A DNA stretch of 5,403 nucleotides from Rhizobium sp. Q54 (GTDB taxonomy: Bacteria; Bacteroidota; Bacteroidia; Flavobacteriales; Flavobacteriaceae). This document shows, one piece after another, positions 1-4,347 of this stretch (position 1 is the stretch's first letter; every line of letters begins with the position of its first letter). The DNA is taken from the NCBI GenBank assembly GCA_943324395.2, contig CALPLL020000129.1, positions 1 to 5,403 of the forward strand, given 5' to 3'. The translations under genes and the position numbers were made by a program. The notes below the pieces were generated by a model. The model ran no database searches and was not told where the DNA came from. It saw only the letters and a list, made by a program, of their open reading frames with translations.

Positions 1-91
1 GGAAGTTAGCGCTTTGTGCTTTTGCGTTAGACAAACAATTGAATAATGTTGATTTTCCAACATTTGGTAATCCTACAATTCCTGCTTTCAT
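1..91 (-). CDS. ychF: YchF/EngD (Obg-family) GTPase/ATPase, N-terminal fragment
   Basis: The minus strand reads [20 protein letters not shown] followed by [10 protein letters not shown], which is the characteristic start of the universal YchF protein. The Walker A/G1 motif GLPNVGKST lies at residues 7-15. The start ATG is at 89-91 and only 30 codons are present; the remainder, with the other G motifs and the TGS domain, lies beyond the left edge. Known for the family: YchF binds and hydrolyses ATP in preference to GTP, associates with ribosomes and has been linked to translation and stress responses in the cytoplasm. The gene is read leftwards, in the same direction as the ferredoxin gene, but a strong hairpin lies between them, so it probably has its own promoter. 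Identification is secure because this N-terminus is highly conserved; nothing in the visible part is odd. Confidence 0.95.
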   Translation of the reverse strand, partial: MKAGIVGLPNVGKSTLFNCLSNAKAQSANF

Positions 92-112
92 TATGGTTTA
101 TTTTTAAGAGTG

Positions 113-120
113 CAAATATA
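113..120 (-). promoter_or_regulatory. Probable -7 box of the ychF promoter
   Basis: Read on the minus strand this is TATATTTG, a full match to the Bacteroidota -7 consensus TAnnTTTG. It sits 21 bases before the ychF start, which gives a short leader of roughly 15 bases. No TTG is present at the expected upstream distance, so the -33 element is weak or absent. AT-rich spacers produce such boxes by chance, so the call rests mainly on position, between the upstream terminator and the gene. Confidence 0.4.
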
Positions 121-171
121 GGATTTATATCTTTTAATAAAAATTGTAGAAAATAAATGCCTTTTATATTA

Positions 172-206
172 AAAAAAATCCTGAGCTAATAACTCAGGAT
201 TTTTTT
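172..206 (-). terminator. Rho-independent terminator after the ferredoxin gene
   Basis: A perfect 14-bp inverted repeat is present: 172-185 pairs with 193-206 around a 7-base loop. The core is ATCCTGAG/CTCAGGAT, extended by an A-tract on one side and a T-tract on the other, so it could stop transcription on either strand. It lies 9 bases past the ferredoxin stop codon. On the minus strand the hairpin runs into a U-tract, so its main role is probably to end the ferredoxin transcript before ychF. Confidence 0.85.
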
Positions 207-214
207 ATTCTATT

Positions 215-565
215 TTATTCGTTGTGTAAAAACGCTTGTCTATTCAATAATGTTTCTTCACTTTCAACATGATTATCATCTGGAACACAGCAATCTACTG
301 GGCAAACTGCAGCACATTGTGGTTCTTCGTGAAACCCTTTACATTCGGTACATTTTCCTGGAACAATATAGTAAATATCGTCTGAAATTGGTGTTTGAGC
401 AGCATCAGCATCTACTTCAGTACCGTCAGCTAAAATTACTTTTCCTCTAATTTTTGTTCCGTCTTTGTATCTCCAATCGTCGGCTCCTTCATAAATTGCG
501 GTATTTGGGCATTCCGGTTCGCAAGCCCCACAATTTATACATTCGTCTGTTATTATAATTGCCAT
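215..565 (-). CDS. Allochromatium-type 2[4Fe-4S] ferredoxin with a cluster-linking insert
   Basis: This 116-residue cytoplasmic protein is a dicluster electron carrier. The first motif has Cys9, Cys12, Cys15 and Cys19-Pro ([12 protein letters not shown]). The second has Cys72 and Cys75, then eight residues, then Cys84 and Cys88-Pro (CTEC, then CAAVCPVDC). The eight-residue spacing, the VDC after the last ligand and the acidic helical tail at about 98-114 are hallmarks of the Allochromatium vinosum ferredoxin class; clostridial-type ferredoxins have CxxCxxC in both motifs. By family rules Cys9/12/15/88 bind one cluster and Cys72/75/84/19 the other. Cys92 and Cys93 are extra. About 35 residues between the two motifs (roughly 27-65) exceed the length of the classical members. 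The start is preceded by an A-rich stretch with no Shine-Dalgarno, normal for this phylum. Redox partners are unknown; the divergent acyl-CoA reductase is only a candidate by position. Confidence 0.93.
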   Translation of the reverse strand: MAIIITDECINCGACEPECPNTAIYEGADDWRYKDGTKIRGKVILADGTEVDADAAQTPISDDIYYIVPGKCTECKGFHEEPQCAAVCPVDCCVPDDNHVESEETLLNRQAFLHNE

Positions 566-579
566 ATTTTTTTACTTTA

Positions 580-621
580 AGCAAAAGGCTAAAAGCTATA
601 AGCTTATTGCCTATTGCAGAT
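580..621. repeat. Six-unit degenerate 7-base tandem array with phased GC
   Basis: Six consecutive 7-base units carry GC at the same phase: AGCAAAA, GGCTAAA, AGCTATA, AGCTTAT, TGCCTAT, TGCAGAT. The GC dinucleotides begin at 581, 588, 595, 602, 609 and 616. The fourth unit also completes the palindrome ATAAGCTTAT (598-607). The array fills most of the predicted ferredoxin leader and covers the -33 element of the acyl-CoA reductase promoter. Its function is unknown. It may be a relic of short-repeat expansion or a protein-binding spacer. The units are too diverged for easy slippage. Confidence 0.6.
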
Positions 622-637
622 AATTATCTTATTTTTG
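607..637 (+). promoter_or_regulatory. Predicted promoter of the acyl-CoA reductase gene
   Basis: TTG at 607-609, a 20-base spacer, then TATTTTTG at 630-637 match the Bacteroidota arrangement TTG-N(about 19)-TAnnTTTG. Transcription would begin near 641-645, giving a leader of about 34 bases before the ATG at 677. The box lies inside the upstream in-frame extension of the reading frame, which supports the downstream start. The -7 box abuts the opposing ferredoxin promoter. Confidence 0.6.
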
Positions 638-639
638 TG

Positions 640-670
640 CAAAATTACATCCAAAACTTATCATAAGCAA
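640..670 (-). promoter_or_regulatory. Predicted promoter of the ferredoxin gene
   Basis: On the minus strand TTG (668-670), a 20-base spacer and TAATTTTG (640-647) match the Bacteroidota consensus. The start point would be near 632-636, so the ferredoxin message would carry a leader of about 65-70 bases containing the heptad array. Only two bases (638-639) separate this -7 box from the plus-strand one, so two polymerases could not bind at the same time. Confidence 0.58.
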
Positions 671-676
671 ATCAAT

Positions 677-1735
677 ATGACATTAGAACATAAAAAAAGT
701 ATTTTCATTAAACTTGGCAAATTTTTAGCGCAATTTTCTGAGGTTGAAAATACTAAATGTCAATCGGTACTTCACAACGATTTGTATTTTGATAAATTTA
801 TTGATTTAATTCAATTATCGCCATCTCATAATGGTTGGTACACCAATGAAAACGTTTATTTTGCAATTCAATCTTGGGCTGAGGCTTTAACTGAAGATAA
901 TTTGAATCAATGGTTGAATCGCTATAATTTGGATACTATTTCTCCTAAAACAGTTGGATTGGTTTTGGCAGGTAATATTCCTTTGGTAGGTTTTCATGAT
1001 TTTATTTCGGTTTTACTTTCGGGACATAAAGTATTGGTAAAAACCTCTTCCAACGATCAGCATTTATTACCTTTTTTAGCAAAATACATAATTTCGGTTG
1101 AACCTAAAATGAAAGATTATATCACTTTTGTTGAAGGTAAATTAGAAAATTTTGATGCTGTAATTGCAACTGGAAGTAATAATACCGCCCGATATTTTGA
1201 ATATTATTTTAAGAACAAGCCCTCGATTATTAGAAAATCAAGAAATTCAGTTGCTGTTTTAGACGGAAATGAAACTAAGGAACAAATGATTGCATTAGGA
1301 GAGGATGTTTTTCGCTATTTTGGCTTAGGATGTAGAAATGTTTCTAAGATATTTGTTCCAAGAGGCTATAACTTTGATGCTTTTTTTGGTGGAATGTTTC
1401 CCTATAATCAAGTGATGAAATTTGAAAAATACATCAATAATTACGATTATAATAAGGCCGTTTTCTTAATGAGTAATTTTAATTTATTAGATAATGAATT
1501 TCTAATTATTAAAGAAGATTTAAGTTATGCTTCGCCAATTTCATCTGTTTTTTACGAATATTATGATAAATTGGAGGAAATAAAAAATAAATTACAGCAA
1601 GATCACGAGCAAATTCAATGTATTGTATCTAATAATTTAATAGAAAATAGCGTCTCATTTGGTCAAACACAAAAACCAAAATTATGGGATTATGCCGACA
1701 ATATTGACACTATAAATTTCTTAATCAATTTATAG
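677..1735 (+). CDS. LuxC-family acyl-CoA reductase
   Basis: A 352-residue protein that I recognise as the flavobacterial acyl-CoA reductase related to LuxC, part of the aldehyde dehydrogenase superfamily. Members reduce long-chain acyl-CoA or acyl-enzyme to aldehyde with NADPH through an acyl-cysteine intermediate. Visible motifs are VLAGNIPLVGFHDF (about 96-109) and VLVKTSSNDQ, typical of the cofactor-binding domain, then IATGSNNTARYF (163-174) and FGLGCRNVSKIFVP, whose Cys219 is the likely nucleophile. The frame is open to an ATG at 614, but ATG 677 is preferred: the extra 21 residues resemble non-coding sequence and contain the promoter box. The length is below that of LuxC from luminous bacteria, which is nearer 480. 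No luxA, luxB, luxD or luxE is nearby, so luminescence is not implied and the substrate is unknown. The gene is divergent from the ferredoxin gene and lies 140 bases before serC; no convincing terminator separates it from serC, so read-through is possible. Confidence 0.85.
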   Translation: MTLEHKKSIFIKLGKFLAQFSEVENTKCQSVLHNDLYFDKFIDLIQLSPSHNGWYTNENVYFAIQSWAEALTEDNLNQWLNRYNLDTISPKTVGLVLAGNIPLVGFHDFISVLLSGHKVLVKTSSNDQHLLPFLAKYIISVEPKMKDYITFVEGKLENFDAVIATGSNNTARYFEYYFKNKPSIIRKSRNSVAVLDGNETKEQMIALGEDVFRYFGLGCRNVSKIFVPRGYNFDAFFGGMFPYNQVMKFEKYINNYDYNKAVFLMSNFNLLDNEFLIIKEDLSYASPISSVFYEYYDKLEEIKNKLQQDHEQIQCIVSNNLIENSVSFGQTQKPKLWDYADNIDTINFLINL

Positions 1736-1762
1736 GTTATTAAATTTCCAATTTAAATTCTC

Positions 1763-1780
1763 AACTAAAACGTTTTTGTT
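1763..1780. promoter_or_regulatory. Imperfect 18-base palindrome, possible operator upstream of serC
   Basis: AACTAAAACGTTTTTGTT is symmetrical about its central CG, with 8 of 9 base pairs matching and only the 1766/1777 pair failing. A gapless palindrome with a CG centre looks more like a dimeric repressor or activator site than an RNA hairpin. It lies about 34 bases before the -33 element of the predicted serC promoter and 96 bases before the serC start. No regulator is encoded in the window, and chance in AT-rich DNA cannot be excluded. Confidence 0.3.
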
Positions 1781-1813
1781 AATAAATCTGTATAACTATT
1801 TAGTAATATTTAA

Positions 1814-1843
1814 TTGATTTTAGTTTCCTATTTACGAAATTTG
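1814..1843 (+). promoter_or_regulatory. Predicted promoter of serC-serA
   Basis: TTG at 1814-1816, a 19-base spacer, then GAAATTTG at 1836-1843, one base from TAnnTTTG. The spacing is the consensus value. Transcription would begin near 1848-1850, giving a leader of about 26 bases with no room for a riboswitch or an attenuator. The rest of the 1736-1875 spacer shows only the palindrome described separately. Confidence 0.5.
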
Positions 1844-1875
1844 TAACTTAATTTTTTCCAACCTAACAATACTAA

Positions 1876-2946
1876 ATGAAAAAACACAATTACAGTGCAG
1901 GACCTTGTATTTTGCCACAAGAAGTTTTTCAAAAATCTGCGGAAGCAATATTAGATTTCAATAATTCAGGATTGTCTCTTCTAGAAATTTCTCATAGAAG
2001 CAAAGATTTTGTTGCTGTAATGGATGAAGCCAGAGATTTAGCGTTAGAATTATTAAACTTAAAAGGAAAAGGGTACCAAGCTTTGTTTCTTCATGGTGGT
2101 GCGAGTTTAGAATTTTTGATGGTTCCTTACAACTTGATGAAAGTTGACGGAAAAGCGGCCTATTTAGATACTGGAACATGGGCATCTGCAGCTATTAAAG
2201 AAGCCAAATTATTTGGTGAAGTTACTATTATAGCTTCTTCAAAAGATCAAAATTATAATTATATACCAAAAGGATTTACAGTTCCAAATGATGTAGATTA
2301 TTTCCACTGTACAAGCAACAATACCATTTTTGGTACACAAATTAAAGAATTCCCGAGTGTTTCAGTACCTATGATTTGCGATATGAGTTCTGATATTTTC
2401 TCTAGAGTTTTAGATTTTTCAAAATTTGATATTATCTATGCTGGTGCTCAAAAAAATATGGGACCTGCAGGAACCACTTTAGTAGTTATTAAAGAGGATA
2501 TTTTGGGTAAATCAGGAAGAGAAATTCCGAGTATGTTGGATTATGAAAAGCACATTAAAGCGGAAAGTATGTACAATACGCCAGCCGTTTTCCCAGTTTA
2601 TGCATCGTTATTGACTTTACAATGGTTGAAGAAAATGGGTGGAATAGCCGCAGTTGAGAAATTAAATCAAGCTAAAGCAAATTTATTATACGCTGAAATT
2701 GATAGAAATCCTTATTTTAAAGGAGCTGCAAAAGTGGAAGACCGTTCTAATATGAATGTTGTTTTCTTACTTGAAAATGAAGAACACACCACTTTATTTG
2801 ATTCAATGTGGAAAGCTGCAGGGATTTCTGGTTTGCCAGGACATCGTTCTGTAGGCGGATATAGAGCTTCTATGTATAATGCACTTCCTATTGAAAGTGT
2901 TCAAGTGCTAGTGGATGTAATGAAAGATTTTGAAAGTAAAATATAA
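1876..2946 (+). CDS. serC: Phosphoserine aminotransferase
   Basis: Catalyses 3-phosphohydroxypyruvate + glutamate to O-phosphoserine + 2-oxoglutarate in the cytoplasm, the second step of serine synthesis; family members also act in pyridoxal phosphate synthesis where that route exists. At 356 residues it has normal length. It opens with HNYSAGPCILP (4-14), the usual SerC start. LHGGASLEF (72-80) forms the phosphate-binding turn, Trp102 in DTGTWAS is the expected ring-stacking residue, Asp169 in CDMSSDIFSR would contact the pyridine nitrogen, and Lys193 in AGAQKNMGPAG is the Schiff-base lysine. SNNTIFGTQ (147-155) and GHRSVGGYRASMYNA (322-336; His323, Arg324, Arg330) complete the cofactor and substrate sites. 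There is no Shine-Dalgarno, as normal for the phylum. The serA start follows 6 bases after its stop, so the two genes are almost certainly one transcript. Every key residue I looked for is present. Confidence 0.97.
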   Translation: MKKHNYSAGPCILPQEVFQKSAEAILDFNNSGLSLLEISHRSKDFVAVMDEARDLALELLNLKGKGYQALFLHGGASLEFLMVPYNLMKVDGKAAYLDTGTWASAAIKEAKLFGEVTIIASSKDQNYNYIPKGFTVPNDVDYFHCTSNNTIFGTQIKEFPSVSVPMICDMSSDIFSRVLDFSKFDIIYAGAQKNMGPAGTTLVVIKEDILGKSGREIPSMLDYEKHIKAESMYNTPAVFPVYASLLTLQWLKKMGGIAAVEKLNQAKANLLYAEIDRNPYFKGAAKVEDRSNMNVVFLLENEEHTTLFDSMWKAAGISGLPGHRSVGGYRASMYNALPIESVQVLVDVMKDFESKI

Positions 2947-2952
2947 ATAATT

Positions 2953-3906
2953 ATGAAAGTATTAGCAAACGATGGAATTTCAAAAAGCGGAATCTTAGCT
3001 TTAGAAAAAGGTGGTTTTGAAGTAATTACTACAAAAGTTGCTCAAGAGCAAGTCGCTAATTATGTAAATGAAAACAACGTAAGTGTAGTTTTAGTTCGAA
3101 GCGCAACTAAAGTTAGAAAAGATATCATTGATTCTTGTCCAGGATTAAAAATTATTGGTAGAGGTGGAGTAGGTATGGATAATATCGATGTTGATTATGC
3201 TAAAAGCAAAGGCATTAGTGTAATTAATACTCCAGCATCTTCTTCAGAATCGGTTGCAGAATTAGTGTTTGCTCATCTATTTTCTGGTGTTCGTTTTTTA
3301 CACGATTCGAATAGAAACATGCCTCTTGAAGGAGATTCAAATTTCGAAGGTCTTAAGAAAGCTTACGCAAATGGAGTCGAATTAAGAGGAAAAACACTTG
3401 GTATTGTTGGAATTGGAAGAATTGGTCAAGCTACTGCAAAAATGGCTTTAGGTCTAGGAATGAAAGTGATTGCAAGTGATAGTTTTATCGAAAAAGTGGA
3501 TGTAAAAGTGGAGTTTTTTGATGGTCAATCGATCACTACAACTATAAAAACACAGTCTTTAGAATCCTTATTCAAAGAAGCCGATTTTATTACGCTTCAC
3601 GTTCCTGCTCAAGACGGTTATATCATTGGTGAAGCAGAATTAGAAACTATGAAATCTGGAGTTGGAATTGTAAATTGCGCTCGTGGCGGAGTAATTGATG
3701 AGGTTGCTTTAGTAAAAGCGTTGGACAGCGGTAAAGTGTTGTTTGCAGGTTTGGACGTTTTTGAAAACGAACCAAATCCAGAAATCACCATTTTAATGAA
3801 TCAAAAAATATCCTTAACTCCTCACATCGGAGCTGCTACTTTGGAAGCGCAAGATAGAATTGGAACTGAATTGGCTTCGCAAATAATCAGTATATTTAAA
3901 AATTAA
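2953..3906 (+). CDS. serA: D-3-phosphoglycerate dehydrogenase, short form without ACT domain
   Basis: NAD-dependent oxidation of 3-phosphoglycerate to 3-phosphohydroxypyruvate, the committed step of serine synthesis and the reaction that feeds the adjacent serC product. The 317 residues cover only the catalytic core of the D-2-hydroxyacid dehydrogenase family. IIGRGGVGMDNID (67-79) is the substrate-binding loop; VGIGRIG (152-158) is the GxGxxG dinucleotide fold with Asp176 at the end of the next strand, favouring NAD. The catalytic set is Arg244 (NCARGG), Glu273 (ENEP) and His291 (TPHIGAA). Other 2-hydroxyacid dehydrogenases share these features; adjacency to serC decides the assignment. No C-terminal ACT domain follows, so feedback by serine through ACT is not possible. 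About 12 residues around 189-201 (near DGQSITTTIKTQ) appear inserted in the cofactor domain compared with typical members. Confidence 0.92.
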   Translation: MKVLANDGISKSGILALEKGGFEVITTKVAQEQVANYVNENNVSVVLVRSATKVRKDIIDSCPGLKIIGRGGVGMDNIDVDYAKSKGISVINTPASSSESVAELVFAHLFSGVRFLHDSNRNMPLEGDSNFEGLKKAYANGVELRGKTLGIVGIGRIGQATAKMALGLGMKVIASDSFIEKVDVKVEFFDGQSITTTIKTQSLESLFKEADFITLHVPAQDGYIIGEAELETMKSGVGIVNCARGGVIDEVALVKALDSGKVLFAGLDVFENEPNPEITILMNQKISLTPHIGAATLEAQDRIGTELASQIISIFKN

Positions 3907-3927
3907 TATTCTTTTATAATTTAATTT

Positions 3928-3958
3928 AATGCATCTCAAATAGAGGTGCATTTTTTTT
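3928..3958 (+). terminator. Rho-independent terminator of serC-serA
   Basis: A 10-bp stem (3928-3937 with 3943-3952, including one G-T position that forms a G-U pair in RNA) closes a 5-base loop and overlaps a run of eight T (3951-3958). The core is TGCATCTC/GAGGTGCA. It begins 22 bases after the serA stop and separates the serine unit from the small membrane-protein gene. Confidence 0.87.
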
Positions 3959-3985
3959 GCTTTATTAAGCTGATTATTTGATAAT

Positions 3986-4001
3986 TAATTTTGTAAATTT
4001 G
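3986..4001 (+). promoter_or_regulatory. Two tandem -7 boxes before the small membrane-protein gene
   Basis: TAATTTTG (3986-3993) and TAAATTTG (3994-4001) are adjacent, and each matches TAnnTTTG exactly. No TTG lies at the usual distance of about 19 bases from either; TTG 3978-3980 is too close. Transcription would start roughly 10-20 bases before the ATG at 4019, so the leader is very short. Confidence 0.45.
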
Positions 4002-4018
4002 GTAATCTAATTAAGGGT

Positions 4019-4333
4019 ATGAAAAAGTTAAAAGAACGCTGGGGAATTACCACAATTTATCAATTGCTATTGATAATTGCTGTATTTGCCATCAACGGAT
4101 CTTTATCAGCGCGAATTTCAAGTTATTTGATGAACGTAATTGGATTTAGCAATGATAATACACATTGGTTCATTTATTACCTGATTTTATTAGTTTTAGT
4201 TTTACCAATTTATCCCTTTTTATTAATGGGTTTTGGCTATTTATTTGGTCAATCAAAATTTTTCTTCCCTTTTGGAAAAAGGATGTTAACAAAAATCGGA
4301 TTGGGATTTATATTCAATAAAAAAGCCTCATAA
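4019..4333 (+). CDS. Small two-helix membrane protein, possibly DUF6787
   Basis: A 104-residue protein with no recognisable enzyme motif. Two hydrophobic segments are visible, about 12-31 and 51-77, separated by a polar loop containing NDNTHW. The N-terminus (KKLKER) and the tail (GKRMLTK and KKAS) are positively charged, so both ends are probably cytoplasmic. The opening MKKLKERWGIT and the YPFLLMGFGYLFGQ/FFFPFGKRML region resemble a short Bacteroidota family that I believe is catalogued as DUF6787; that name is from memory. The N-terminus lacks the cleavage site expected of a secreted protein. The ATG is chosen because tandem promoter boxes end 17 bases upstream. AAGGG ending two bases before the ATG is too close to act as a Shine-Dalgarno. 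The stop codon lies in the loop of the shared terminator. Function is unknown, and the gene seems independent of serA. Confidence 0.75.
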   Translation: MKKLKERWGITTIYQLLLIIAVFAINGSLSARISSYLMNVIGFSNDNTHWFIYYLILLVLVLPIYPFLLMGFGYLFGQSKFFFPFGKRMLTKIGLGFIFNKKAS

Positions 4334-4344
4334 TTGAGGCTTTT
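4321..4344. terminator. Bidirectional terminator shared by two convergent genes
   Basis: A perfect 10-bp stem (AAAAGCCTCA 4321-4330 with TGAGGCTTTT 4335-4344) closes a 4-base loop, TAAT. A- and T-tracts flank the GC core, so it can act in both directions. It serves the membrane-protein gene from the left and valS from the right. The left arm encodes that protein's last residues, and its stop codon (4331-4333) occupies the loop; the valS stop is 4 bases beyond the right arm. Confidence 0.85.
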
Positions 4345-4347
4345 ATT

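Noticed and set aside
250..450. Open frame on plus opposite the ferredoxin gene
   Set aside because: Antisense shadow of a well-conserved ferredoxin; it has no recognisable domain.
614..676. In-frame N-terminal extension of 21 residues upstream of the acyl-CoA reductase
   Set aside because: It contains the predicted -7 box, reads as low-complexity sequence unlike a conserved N-terminus, and the ATG at 677 gives a natural MTLEHKKS start of the expected length.
677..1735. Bioluminescence function
   Set aside because: No other lux gene is in the window, and LuxC relatives are present in non-luminous flavobacteria.
1742..1759. AT-only inverted sequence just after the acyl-CoA reductase, considered as a terminator
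   Set aside because: The possible stem is short, lacks GC pairs and is not followed by a proper T-run.
1850..1875. Riboswitch or attenuator in the serC leader
   Set aside because: The predicted leader is only about 26 bases and has no stem of note.
1958..2185. Open frame on minus within serC
   Set aside because: It lies wholly inside a conserved gene and resembles no protein family I know.
4013..4016. AAGG as a Shine-Dalgarno site before the small membrane-protein gene
   Set aside because: It ends too close to the ATG to position a ribosome, and this phylum rarely uses such sites.
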